Assembly: GCA_963797475.1 (NCBI GenBank) | Contig: CAWCPR010000020.1 | Coordinates: 124,001-188,000 of the forward strand | Length of the DNA: 64,000 bases | Source: CAWCPR01 sp963797475 | GTDB taxonomy: Bacteria > Chloroflexota > Anaerolineae > Anaerolineales > UBA4823 | Direction: 5' to 3' | Shown here: positions 1 through 8,922 of the stretch, one piece after another | How positions within the stretch are numbered: the first letter of the stretch is position 1 | Layout: each line of letters begins with the position of its first letter | The notes under the pieces: generated by a model | Told to the model about the DNA's origin: nothing | Database searches by the model: none | The model's input: the letters and a program-made list of their open reading frames with translations, nothing else | Position numbers and translations under genes: made by a program

Positions 1-1
1 T

Positions 2-265
2 TTTGGTATCGTTATTCGTCGCTACCAGATCCAATATAAACAACCTGCCTTGTTGGATGATGAATTGGAAATTGCCACCTGGGCAGCGCACATCAAACGC
101 TCCTCTGCCATGCGATACTACACCATACGGCGCAGCAGTGATGATACCTTACTTGTGCTTGTTCACGCGTATGGCGTTTGGATCGACCTTGCTACTGGAA
201 AGCCCATTCGGATTCCAAAGGATTTTATCGCCGCTTTTGAACCGAATATCGTCCCGGGCGATTAG
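2..265 (+). CDS. Acyl-CoA thioesterase, 4HBT family (3' end only)
   Basis: The reading frame is open from the first bases of the window and stops at 263-265, so only about the last 87 residues are present. The pattern of an Arg-Tyr-x-Ile-x-Tyr strand, Pro-Ala, an acidic DDELEI turn and a TW-containing strand is typical of the hot-dog fold of YbgC/FadM-type acyl-CoA thioester hydrolases. The catalytic Asp region of this family lies upstream, outside the window. The gene lies 29 bases before proS on the same strand, so the two may be co-transcribed. The family assignment is fairly secure; the substrate is unknown. Confidence 0.7.
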   Translation, partial: FGIVIRRYQIQYKQPALLDDELEIATWAAHIKRSSAMRYYTIRRSSDDTLLVLVHAYGVWIDLATGKPIRIPKDFIAAFEPNIVPGD

Positions 266-294
266 GAAGAAGAAATCACGAAAAAGGTTTTGCC

Positions 295-2130
295 ATGCGA
301 ATGTCTAAACTATTCGGCCAAACACTTAGAGAAGCCCCTGCCGAGGCAGAGATCGCCAGCCACCAGCTCCTCTTACGAGCAGGCTTTATTCGCCAGCTTG
401 CTGCCGGGATTTTCGACTATCTGCCGCTGGCGCGCCGGTCGTTAACGAAAATCGAAAATTTGATGCGGAGAGAAATTGAAGCCATCGGTGGTCAGGAGAT
501 AACCATGCCTTTCGTGCAGCCGGCCAGCATTTGGAAAGAGTCTGGCCGCTGGTACGAAATCGACGCGGAGATGGGGCGATTCAAAGATCGCTCAGGCCGT
601 GAGATGGCGTTGGCGATGACCCATGAAGAGGCTCTGACAGATCTTGTGCGCAGGGACCTGCGTTCCTACCGGCAGCTCCCGCTATTGCTTTTTCACATTC
701 AAACCAAATGGCGCGACGACCCACGCCCGCGGGCTGGGTTAATCCGCGTAAGGGAATTTACGATGAAAGACAGCTACAGCCTGGATGCAGACTGGGAGGG
801 TCTCGATAAACAATACAAGGCCCATTACCAGGCGTATTTCAACATATTTCACCGTTGTGGGCTGCCAGCCATCGCAGTTGAGTCAGATGTGGGCATGATG
901 GGCGGCAAAATGGCGCATGAATTTATTTATTTGACCGCTGTTGGTGAAGATACGATTATCTTGTGCGATTCCTGTGGATACGCGGCAAACCGGCAGGTTG
1001 CCCAATTCAAAAAAGGGGATGCGCCATTGGAAGCGGCTTTGCCTCTCAAGAAGATCGCCACACCGGGATGCAAAACCATCGAAGATCTGGCCAATTTTCT
1101 GGATATTTCCAGTTCGAAAACAGCAAAAGCAGTTTTTTTGGTCGCCATTCACCAGGAACAAAATCCAGTCTCAACATCCGCTGGTCCTGGAGAATCAAAT
1201 CGATCTATCGACAGCTCTTTTGTTTTCGCAATTGTGCGCGGCGATATGGAAGTGAATGAAACCAAGCTGGCGAATGTACTGAAAGCGAAAGAGCTCCGTC
1301 CAGCTACCGAAGAAGAAATTCGCTCCACAGGCGCGCAACCCGGTTACGCCTCCCCAGTTGGGTTGGATAAAAATGCTGGCTCAATGCCAATTGTTATTGT
1401 CGTTGACGATTTAATCCCCCATTCTCCAAACCTCGTGGCCGGCGCCAACGAAGAGGGCTTCCACCTGATGAACGTTAACTATGAGCGTGATTATCGAGCA
1501 GACATTGTCGTCGATATCGCCGGCGCCCAATCTGGAAACCTTTGTCCAATTTGTGGAAATCCTTTACGGGCTGAGCGCGGCGTTGAAGTTGGCAACATCT
1601 TCAAGCTCGGAACCCGTTATAGTGAGGCGCTTGGCTGCACATTCCTTGACCAAAATGGCGAGTCCAGGCCGGTCGTCATGGGATCCTATGGCATTGGCAG
1701 TGGACGTCTTCTGGCCTGTATCGCTGAAGCCTATCACGATGGTGCTGGTTTGATGTGGCCTGTAACCGTGGCGCCATACGCCGTTCATCTCGTTATTTTG
1801 GCAGGTAAAGATCAGGATGATTCGACCAAAGCCACGGCAGAAAAACTCTATAATGACTTATGGGACAATCGCATTGAAACATTGTATGACGATCGCTTTG
1901 AAAGCCCGGGTGTTAAATTCAACGACGCCGATCTAATCGGTCTGCCAATCCGATTGACTGTCAGCCAGCGATCTCTGAGCGCTGGGGGGATCGAATTCAA
2001 ACGCCGCGACCGATCCGAAAAGCAAGTAATCCCTTTACCGGAAGTGATCCAATTTGTAAAAACAGAGATTATTCGAATGGAGACCACCATTGAAAATTCT
2101 GTGGCCGCGGTTCCTTTCTCTGAAGATTAA
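295..2130 (+). CDS. proS: Prolyl-tRNA synthetase (bacterial type, with editing domain)
   Basis: The enzyme charges tRNA-Pro with proline in the cytoplasm. At 611 residues it has the length of the bacterial ProRS that carries an inserted editing domain. A THEEA stretch lies near residues 109-113, class II motif 2 (RDDPRPRAGLIRVREF) near 140-155, the editing insertion at roughly 225-400, motif 3 (GSYGIGSGR) near 463-471 and the anticodon-binding domain from about 495. An AAGG seven bases before the ATG at 295 supports this start; an ATG two codons later is also possible. Its stop codon overlaps the stop of the convergent SCP2 gene by four bases. Confidence 0.97.
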   Translation: MRMSKLFGQTLREAPAEAEIASHQLLLRAGFIRQLAAGIFDYLPLARRSLTKIENLMRREIEAIGGQEITMPFVQPASIWKESGRWYEIDAEMGRFKDRSGREMALAMTHEEALTDLVRRDLRSYRQLPLLLFHIQTKWRDDPRPRAGLIRVREFTMKDSYSLDADWEGLDKQYKAHYQAYFNIFHRCGLPAIAVESDVGMMGGKMAHEFIYLTAVGEDTIILCDSCGYAANRQVAQFKKGDAPLEAALPLKKIATPGCKTIEDLANFLDISSSKTAKAVFLVAIHQEQNPVSTSAGPGESNRSIDSSFVFAIVRGDMEVNETKLANVLKAKELRPATEEEIRSTGAQPGYASPVGLDKNAGSMPIVIVVDDLIPHSPNLVAGANEEGFHLMNVNYERDYRADIVVDIAGAQSGNLCPICGNPLRAERGVEVGNIFKLGTRYSEALGCTFLDQNGESRPVVMGSYGIGSGRLLACIAEAYHDGAGLMWPVTVAPYAVHLVILAGKDQDDSTKATAEKLYNDLWDNRIETLYDDRFESPGVKFNDADLIGLPIRLTVSQRSLSAGGIEFKRRDRSEKQVIPLPEVIQFVKTEIIRMETTIENSVAAVPFSED

Positions 2131-2459
2131 TTCATCTTGAAGTATTCAGGCAACTTCATCGCCTGCATTAAGTCTCCAGAGAGTTTAAGTTTTCCCTGCA
2201 TGAACGCCTGCATCGCGTTGGATTTCCCCGTAAATATTTCTTTATAGTCCTGTGCGTCGGCGGTCAAGGTCATATTGGCGTTTTCGGCAATACCATCCTC
2301 GACAACACATTTTCCATCTTTAATCGTAACGATCCAGTCGCCACCTTCCTCGCCTGTCAAATGGTACTGCAAGATTGTATCCACGCCTTCTGCCTTTTCG
2401 GGGCGGAAAGCTTTCGGCATACGTTCCATGAGCTTCTTGACCGTAATTTCTTCAGACAT
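2127..2459 (-). CDS. SCP2 sterol/lipid-binding domain protein
   Basis: A 110-residue single-domain protein of the sterol carrier protein 2 fold. It has the usual alternating pattern: a strand with GDWIV, a charged turn, a DAxLTLTADA-like strand (NMTLTADAQDY), then FTGKSNAMQAFMQGKLKLSGD with the Gly-Lys-(Leu/Ile)-x-(Leu/Val)-x-Gly-Asp signature, then a short helix with Met-Lys-Leu. Such proteins bind acyl-CoA or other lipids. An AGGAG lies in front of the ATG. It is the last gene of the minus-strand beta-oxidation cluster, which suggests a role in carrying acyl-CoA substrates; that role is inferred from position. Confidence 0.85.
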   Translation of the reverse strand: MSEEITVKKLMERMPKAFRPEKAEGVDTILQYHLTGEEGGDWIVTIKDGKCVVEDGIAENANMTLTADAQDYKEIFTGKSNAMQAFMQGKLKLSGDLMQAMKLPEYFKMN

Positions 2460-2541
2460 GTATTATTTCTCCTGGGTTTAATGATGATTTTTCTGGCTTA
2501 AGCATCTTTCGACGAGAACCATCCAGCGCAAACCTGCCGCG

Positions 2542-3741
2542 CTAGGATAAATTTTCAAATATTCCGGCTGCGCCCATCCCGCCGCCAATGCACATGCTGA
2601 CCAGCCCAAATTGGACATTACGGCGCTTCATTTCGTAAATGAGCTGAGTGGTCAGCTTCGCCCCAGTACAGCCCAGGGGATGCCCCAATGCAATCGCGCC
2701 CCCATTCACATTCAGCTTTTCGATATCCAGGCCTAACTCCCGGATGACCGCTAAGGATTGAGATGCAAAGGCTTCGTTTAGCTCGATCAAACCGATCTCC
2801 TCCAGGGCCAGGCCAGCCAGCTTCAATGCTTTTGGGACGGCGACGACTGGACCGATCCCCATCAGTTCCGGAGAGACTCCGCCCACAGCAAAGGATAGAA
2901 AACGTACCATGGGCTTCAAACCCAACTCATTGGCTTTGGCGTGCGACATGAGAATCACTGCAGCAGCCCCATCCGACATTTGTGAAGAATTTCCTGCCGT
3001 AACGGTGCCTCCCTGCTTAAAAGCCGGGCGTAGTTTGGAAAGGGCTTCCATATTCGTATCGGCGCGCGGGCCCTCGTCGCGAGCGAAAGTAAAGGTTCTT
3101 TGTCTTGGTTTCCCACTTGAACCGGGCTCTACAAGTTCGACTTTGACCGGCACCAATTCCGGATCGAATACCCCATTCGCTACTGCCTCAGACGCTCGTT
3201 GGTTGCTGCGCAAGGCAAAAGCATCCTGATTTTCACGGCTTATCCCAAATTTTTCAGCCACATTTTCGGCTGTCAGGCCCATGTTAGTGTAAGCTTCAGG
3301 AGATTCCATTGCAAAAAACGGATTCGGGGCAAATTTATTGCCGGTCATCGGCACCATACTCATCGATTCTGCCCCGCCGGCGATGATCGTTTGGGCCTGG
3401 CCTGCCATAATCGCGTAGGCGCCGTGAGCGATGCTTTGTAACCCGGAGGAGCAATACCGGTTGATGGTCTCACCCGGAACTGAATCGGGCATTCCAGCCC
3501 GAAGCGCGACCATTCGAGCCATGTTCAATCCCTGCTCCCCTTCCGGGAAAGCGCACCCAAGGACAACGTCGTCAATCTCTGCAGGATTTAAAGAGGGCGT
3601 CCGGCGGAGTAAATCACATACCACCAGCGAGGCCAACTCATCCGGTCGTGTCGTGGCAAGGCTGCCGCGTTTCGCTTTGCCAATGGGGGTGCGCGCTGCA
3701 GCCACGATCACGGCTTCACGGGAAAGATCATTCTGATTCAT
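2542..3741 (-). CDS. fadA: Acetyl-CoA C-acyltransferase (thiolase)
   Basis: Catalyses thiolytic cleavage of 3-ketoacyl-CoA, the last step of each beta-oxidation round. At 399 residues it has normal thiolase length. The nucleophilic Cys lies in NRYCSSGLQ near residue 94, the His in GGAIALGHPLGCTGA near 350, and the second Cys in MCIGGGMGAAG near 382. The ATG is preceded by AGGAG. The gene lies 74 bases downstream of the FadN-type dehydrogenase/hydratase, the same order as the fadNA pair of Bacillus. Degradative rather than biosynthetic use is inferred from this neighbourhood. Confidence 0.95.
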   Translation of the reverse strand: MNQNDLSREAVIVAAARTPIGKAKRGSLATTRPDELASLVVCDLLRRTPSLNPAEIDDVVLGCAFPEGEQGLNMARMVALRAGMPDSVPGETINRYCSSGLQSIAHGAYAIMAGQAQTIIAGGAESMSMVPMTGNKFAPNPFFAMESPEAYTNMGLTAENVAEKFGISRENQDAFALRSNQRASEAVANGVFDPELVPVKVELVEPGSSGKPRQRTFTFARDEGPRADTNMEALSKLRPAFKQGGTVTAGNSSQMSDGAAAVILMSHAKANELGLKPMVRFLSFAVGGVSPELMGIGPVVAVPKALKLAGLALEEIGLIELNEAFASQSLAVIRELGLDIEKLNVNGGAIALGHPLGCTGAKLTTQLIYEMKRRNVQFGLVSMCIGGGMGAAGIFENLS

Positions 3742-3815
3742 ACATCCGTCTCCTATTTCTCAAAAAAGCAAGAAAAGATATTCCACACGCTGTTCCAAAC
3801 CATCCTCGCAATTTT

Positions 3816-6224
3816 CTAGTTGCGTAAGGGCTTTCCGGTTTGCAGAAGATGCCACATGCGTTGTTGTGTTTTCTCTTCGCCGCACAACGAAAGGAAGGCC
3901 TCCCGCTCCTGGTCGAGGATATATTGCTCTTCTACCCAGGTTGGCTGGCTCAATTCGCCGCCAGTCATCACATAAGCCAGCTTCTTAAGGATCAAAGCGT
4001 CATGCGCCGAGAGGTAATTGCCTTTCTGCATCATGAAGATCGATACACGCAACGCCGCCAATGCATCCCGTCCCGCTGCGTAAATTTTCTCCGGGAGCGG
4101 CGGGCGATAACCGCTGGCAGCCATATGCAGCACCTCACGCTTCGCTTCCGCCAGCAGGTGATCCCGGTTCATCACCACCCGGTCGCAGGCAGAAAGAAAA
4201 CCCATCTCGCGGGCTTCTTCGGCGCTGCTGGACACCTTCGCGGCGCCAATCAATTCGATGATCCGCTGTAAAAACGGAAGCGCATCGGCATTCTTCGTTC
4301 GCATGGCTGGATTGAGAATCCGCCGCAAAAGCTCTTTCGTGCCGCCGCCGGCAGGAATAACCCCCGGTCCGATTTCAACCTGCCCGGTATACAATTCTGC
4401 TGCAGCCACTACCCGGCTGGCATACATGCTGATTTCAGCGCCGCCTCCCAGGCTCATCCCGGATGGCGCAACCACGACCGGTTTTGGAAAATAGCGGATG
4501 CGCATATTGGCATCTTGCATCTTTCGCACCGCGCCTTCTAATTGTTCCCAAAGCCCATTTTGGGCCGCCATAACAACCATAAACAAATTAGCGCCGGCGC
4601 TGAAGTTCTCGGCATCGTTGCCAATCACCAGCCCGGCGAAGTTTTTTTGCGTTTCATCCAGCCCCATCAGGATCATATTGAAAATATCGTCGTCCAAAGC
4701 ATTCATCTTGGTGTGAAACTCAACACAAGCTACACCATCCCCTAAATCGACCAGCGATGCGCCTGAATTCTTGCGTATAACCTTTTGCTCTTTCAAAATC
4801 AAAATCGATGCCGGCTGGTGGACCGCCTCATACGCACCTTTCGCCGGGTCATAAACACCCACTTTGCGGCTGTTCTCGTACTGGTAGAAAAACTCGTGCC
4901 CGGCAGCAAGCATCGTTTCTACCCATGGAGCAGGAGGGAATCCAGCTTTCTTCATTTGGCTGGCAGTATTCGCTACGCCCAGCATATCCCAGGTCTCGAA
5001 TGGCCCGGCTTCGTGGCCAAAACCCCAGCGGATGGCATCGTCAACAGGAAGCGGGCTATCGGCAATCTCCGGGACGCGCCAGGAAGCATAAGCCAAACTC
5101 TGGTAGGTCATAGCTCGTACAAGCTGCCCGGCTCGATCCTCCGCGCCCAACATAACCTTTAAGCGTTCCCCCAGATCCTCCTTGTCTTTTGCTTTGCCGA
5201 TCGATTCAAACCGTACTTTTGTCGGCGTCTCGTACTCCAAAGTCTCCAAGTTCAGCGGCCAAAATTCTTTCTTCCCATCTTTTGTTACCTGCTTGTAGAA
5301 TCCCTGTTTGCTCTTATTCCCCAACCAGCCTCTTTCGATCATCAGATTGATCAAGCGATTGACACGTTCCGACTTTAAATAACGCTGCGCTTGTTCGTCG
5401 TCAGGAATCGCGGGAGCCAGGTTTCGGCCTACGTGACCCCAAACATCGATCCCAACCAGGTCAATCAAACGAAAGGTAGACGTCTTCGGCCTGCCCATGA
5501 TTGGGCCAGTGATCGCGTCCACTTCCTCAACAGTGTAGCAATTTTCGAGGATGTAATCCAGCGCAAAAGCAGCACTGCCAAAGCCAAGGCGATTGCCGAT
5601 GAAATTCGGGGTGTCTTTCGCCAGGACAACACCTTTTCCCAGGCGATATTCACCGAAATGAGTGATCGTCTCGACCACTTCTGGGAGTGTGTCACCGGTA
5701 GGGATGACTTCCAGGAGTTTCAGGTAGCGGGGTGGATTGAAGAAATGGGTTCCAAGGAAGTGCTGGCGAAAGGCTTCAGATCGTCCTTCAGCGATCGAGG
5801 CAATCGGGATACCGGATGTGTTTGTAGTCACGATCGTTTCTGATGAGCGGACCGCATCGATCCGCTCCATTAATTGGCGTTTGATATTTAACTCTTCGAC
5901 GATCACTTCGATAACCCAATCCGCAAGGCGAACGACCTCAATGTCATCCTCCAGGTTGCCAACATTCAACCGGTTGACGAAATCCTCGCTGAAGAAACTG
6001 GCGGGCCGAGACTTGATTGCACGCTCCAGGCCTTGCTGGACGATCCGGTTACGCACTGCCCGATCCTGGAGTGTCAGCCCTTTCTGCTGCTCTTCAGGCG
6101 TCAACTCGTTCGGAACAATATCTAACAACGTCACCGGAATACCGGCATTCGCCAGGTGGGCAGCGATCGCCGCGCCCATCGTACCAGAGCCAATAACAAC
6201 AGCTCGTTGAATTTCGTATTTCAT
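3816..6224 (-). CDS. fadN: 3-hydroxyacyl-CoA dehydrogenase / enoyl-CoA hydratase, FadN type
   Basis: A bifunctional beta-oxidation enzyme. The dehydrogenase half comes first: Rossmann GSGTMG at residues 12-17, and the catalytic-His strand THFFNPPRY near 157. A crotonase half follows, with its oxyanion-hole strands NFSAGANL near 540 and SLGGGAEI near 595. This order (dehydrogenase then hydratase) is that of Bacillus FadN, the reverse of E. coli FadB, and the 802-residue length agrees. A strong GAGGAGGT precedes the ATG. The upstream neighbours are an alpha/beta hydrolase and two acyl-CoA dehydrogenases; thiolase follows. Confidence 0.93.
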   Translation of the reverse strand: MKYEIQRAVVIGSGTMGAAIAAHLANAGIPVTLLDIVPNELTPEEQQKGLTLQDRAVRNRIVQQGLERAIKSRPASFFSEDFVNRLNVGNLEDDIEVVRLADWVIEVIVEELNIKRQLMERIDAVRSSETIVTTNTSGIPIASIAEGRSEAFRQHFLGTHFFNPPRYLKLLEVIPTGDTLPEVVETITHFGEYRLGKGVVLAKDTPNFIGNRLGFGSAAFALDYILENCYTVEEVDAITGPIMGRPKTSTFRLIDLVGIDVWGHVGRNLAPAIPDDEQAQRYLKSERVNRLINLMIERGWLGNKSKQGFYKQVTKDGKKEFWPLNLETLEYETPTKVRFESIGKAKDKEDLGERLKVMLGAEDRAGQLVRAMTYQSLAYASWRVPEIADSPLPVDDAIRWGFGHEAGPFETWDMLGVANTASQMKKAGFPPAPWVETMLAAGHEFFYQYENSRKVGVYDPAKGAYEAVHQPASILILKEQKVIRKNSGASLVDLGDGVACVEFHTKMNALDDDIFNMILMGLDETQKNFAGLVIGNDAENFSAGANLFMVVMAAQNGLWEQLEGAVRKMQDANMRIRYFPKPVVVAPSGMSLGGGAEISMYASRVVAAAELYTGQVEIGPGVIPAGGGTKELLRRILNPAMRTKNADALPFLQRIIELIGAAKVSSSAEEAREMGFLSACDRVVMNRDHLLAEAKREVLHMAASGYRPPLPEKIYAAGRDALAALRVSIFMMQKGNYLSAHDALILKKLAYVMTGGELSQPTWVEEQYILDQEREAFLSLCGEEKTQQRMWHLLQTGKPLRN

Positions 6225-6285
6225 CTGACCTCCTCGGGTTCAAAATCCCTGACTGTCTTTCATCGGTTTTGTAGAGAGGATCCGA

Positions 6286-7479
6286 TCAATTACCTCTTAA
6301 AATCCGGTTGAAAAATTCTACTGTCCTCTGGATTAATAACTGGTCCCCGTTTCCGTAAAATGTATGCGTTTCACCCGGATAAGTGAAACATTCGACCGGT
6401 TTACCCAGCTTCTGCAAGCGATCACAAAGATCTAAGGACCATTCCAACGGGACCAATTCATCACTGAGCCCGTGATGGATACTGACTGCGGCATGGATGC
6501 GATCCAGATAATTGATTGGCGAAATTGAAGTCAATTCCTCCACCGGTACTGCAAGTTCTTCATTTCCACGCTGTCCGCCGGACCAACCGTTGATCGCTTC
6601 GAAATTTTGGCGCTCGTCGCCGCTCATCGCCGCGTACAATACTGCAGCGCGCACATCAGAGTTGACGGTGATGACATGAGTAGCAATCCCCCCACCCATG
6701 CTGTGGCCCCAAATTCCAATTGCCCCTGGGTCCGCCGATTGTAATGGACCGGGCTTCCCACCCCATTCCTTGACTAAGGCGATCAAATTCAGCACGTCAA
6801 CAGCCATGCCTACACGCAGGAGGTTATCTCCCGAATCTGAAGGAGGGTAGCCGCGCAAGTTTGGATGCAGTACCAGGTAACCCACGCTGGCGAGGGCGTC
6901 AGCATAGCGAGTCGTATAGTCAAGCGTGTTGTATACTCCCGGGTCGATATAGCCATGCAAGGCGATAACCACCGGATAAGGGGGGCTGCCCCGGCGGGGG
7001 GTATTCATAAAACCGTAAATCTTCAAGCCATCGGATGGATAACTGATCAAAGTCTGGCTGAAAGTTTTGTTCACCGCCAGGGTCTCCTCCACTTGAATTT
7101 GCCCTTCACCATAGGAACGCCCAGCCAGGTAATCGATTCGTAAGTCTTCATAGGGATCGGGAGTGGAGGTTGGGAGAGGTAAAGGCGTAACCGTGGCCGA
7201 AGGCGACGGAGTCACCCTGGCTGAAGGGCTTGCCAGTGGGATCGTTGGAGTAAGACCAGATAGTTGTATGCCTGGCACGGGTGTGTCGTTCGCTCTCGAA
7301 CCAGCAATTTTGGTCGTCTGCGAGGAAGTGCGGTACGGCGCCGAACAGGCCGCCAGTGTTAATACCAACAGCAGACCGGTGGTCAGGCTGAAAACCTGGC
7401 TCGCCTTTTTCCAAACAGCCGTGAAATTTCCCCGTTTCAACCTCTTTTTAAAGTGCAATATTTCGGAACGATCAACCAT
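6286..7479 (-). CDS. Alpha/beta-hydrolase lipoprotein (prolyl-oligopeptidase / dienelactone-hydrolase-like)
   Basis: A secreted, lipid-anchored serine hydrolase. The N-terminus has a basic region, a hydrophobic stretch and a lipobox (LTLAAC) with the Cys near residue 45, then a Ser/Thr/Pro-rich linker to about residue 105. The catalytic domain shows the HGYIDPG oxyanion region, the nucleophile in GHSMGGG, an Asp in GLSDELVP and the final His in GETHTFYG. The ATG at 7479 is used because AGGTAGG lies just upstream; a TTG one codon earlier is also open. The substrate is unknown. Its place inside a beta-oxidation operon is unusual and might mean it releases acyl chains outside the cell, which is speculation. 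Confidence 0.8.
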   Translation of the reverse strand: MVDRSEILHFKKRLKRGNFTAVWKKASQVFSLTTGLLLVLTLAACSAPYRTSSQTTKIAGSRANDTPVPGIQLSGLTPTIPLASPSARVTPSPSATVTPLPLPTSTPDPYEDLRIDYLAGRSYGEGQIQVEETLAVNKTFSQTLISYPSDGLKIYGFMNTPRRGSPPYPVVIALHGYIDPGVYNTLDYTTRYADALASVGYLVLHPNLRGYPPSDSGDNLLRVGMAVDVLNLIALVKEWGGKPGPLQSADPGAIGIWGHSMGGGIATHVITVNSDVRAAVLYAAMSGDERQNFEAINGWSGGQRGNEELAVPVEELTSISPINYLDRIHAAVSIHHGLSDELVPLEWSLDLCDRLQKLGKPVECFTYPGETHTFYGNGDQLLIQRTVEFFNRILRGN

Positions 7480-7580
7480 CAAAACCTACCTGCAATGAAC
7501 ACCAATAATAAAATTTCCTCCCCCTCCTGACGTGCTTAACCCCAATCGTTTTTCACTGGAAGTCCGAAAGGGATATTTAT

Positions 7581-8837
7581 TTAACGCAGCTCACGCCCGC
7601 TGTAACCAAGAATATTGCGGGCGACTACCAGGCGATTGATCTGGCCGGTGCCTTCATATATGTCGCTGATTTTGGCATCCCGGAACCATTTCTCCAGCAG
7701 TGTATCGCGCGTGTAACCGACCGGTCCCATCAGCTCGACTGCTTTCTGGGTGATCTTGGTAACCACATCACCGGCGCGAACTTTACACATGGAAGCCTCC
7801 AACGAGTTAGGCTTATGATTATCCGCCATCCATACCGCTTTGATCACCAACAGCCAGGCTGAACGAAGCATAACCTCCATGTCGATCACATCACGTTCGA
7901 TGTTGGTCAGCTTCTGGCGCGGCAGCCCATACCGTATGGATACGCCCTGCTCTCCGAGCATTTGCTTCACCAGCTCCAACGTCGCGCGTGAAACACCGAT
8001 TGCAGTGGCGGCGACCAGAGGCCGGGTGGCGTCAAAAGTTGCCATAGCCCCCTTGAAGCCTTTGGAGGTCGCTTTCTCCTTGACGATTTCGGCGCTGCCC
8101 AGAAGGTTCTCGAATGGAACCCTGCAGTCCTGCAAAACTAATGCAGCCGTGTCGCTGGCGCGAATGCCCATCTTGTGCTCCAGCTTGGCTACTTTAATAC
8201 CTGGCGTACCCGATTCCACCACAAACGGGCGCATCCCGGCTCGCCCGGCGCTCGGATCGATTGTCGCCCAGACCACCACGAACCCCTGGCTTGCCTCCAG
8301 AGATTTATGCCCGGCTGTGACAAAAATCTTCTCGCCGTTTAGCACCCATTCGTTTGTATTTCTATCCATAACCGCCGTCGTCCGGATGGCGGAAGTATCT
8401 GAACCAGCTTGAGGCTCGGTCATGGCCATTGCAGCGAAGGTGGGTTTTTCACAGGCAAAACGGGCGAGAAACTTCTTCTTCTGTTCGGCGGTACCGGTCG
8501 CTTCAACTGCCGCGGCACCCAGGCCGCCCCCGGGCGTGACCAGGTACAGGCCGACATCACCCCAGGAAAGCATTTCAAGCATGAACGCCAGGGATTGATA
8601 TCCAATCGGCGGCCGGTCTTTCTTCATTTCATCGCCGTTATTTTTGTTTTCTTGGGGAGCCAGGGAACCTGCGCCAGTGGCTCGCATTGCCATGTGCATG
8701 AAGTTGATGTAATCCCAGGGGATTTCGTGCTCATGCTCGTCAAAATAGCGCGATACTGGGCGCATCATATTTTCTGCGACAGTCTTTAACGCGTAGCTTT
8801 GCTGCGCGATCGGTTTTGGAACTTCAAAGTCGATCAT
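7581..8837 (-). CDS. Acyl-CoA dehydrogenase (catalytically complete)
   Basis: An FAD-dependent enzyme of 418 residues that introduces the alpha-beta double bond in acyl-CoA. It has the AMTEPQAGSDTSAIRT strand around the flavin, WVLNGEKIFVTAG, and near the C-terminus IYEGTGQINR, in which Glu395 is the catalytic base. An insertion rich in Asn, Lys and Asp near residue 65 is unusual. A GGGAG precedes the ATG. The neighbouring dehydrogenase gene upstream lacks the equivalent Glu, so the two may form one hetero-oligomeric enzyme (see findings). Confidence 0.92.
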   Translation of the reverse strand: MIDFEVPKPIAQQSYALKTVAENMMRPVSRYFDEHEHEIPWDYINFMHMAMRATGAGSLAPQENKNNGDEMKKDRPPIGYQSLAFMLEMLSWGDVGLYLVTPGGGLGAAAVEATGTAEQKKKFLARFACEKPTFAAMAMTEPQAGSDTSAIRTTAVMDRNTNEWVLNGEKIFVTAGHKSLEASQGFVVVWATIDPSAGRAGMRPFVVESGTPGIKVAKLEHKMGIRASDTAALVLQDCRVPFENLLGSAEIVKEKATSKGFKGAMATFDATRPLVAATAIGVSRATLELVKQMLGEQGVSIRYGLPRQKLTNIERDVIDMEVMLRSAWLLVIKAVWMADNHKPNSLEASMCKVRAGDVVTKITQKAVELMGPVGYTRDTLLEKWFRDAKISDIYEGTGQINRLVVARNILGYSGRELR

Positions 8838-8922
8838 TATTTATCTCCCTTAGTCAAAAGAACACAACCTGATCATGCCAGAGACGAAGGATAACCGGAA
8901 GCCTGTAGGGCGCTCATCATCA

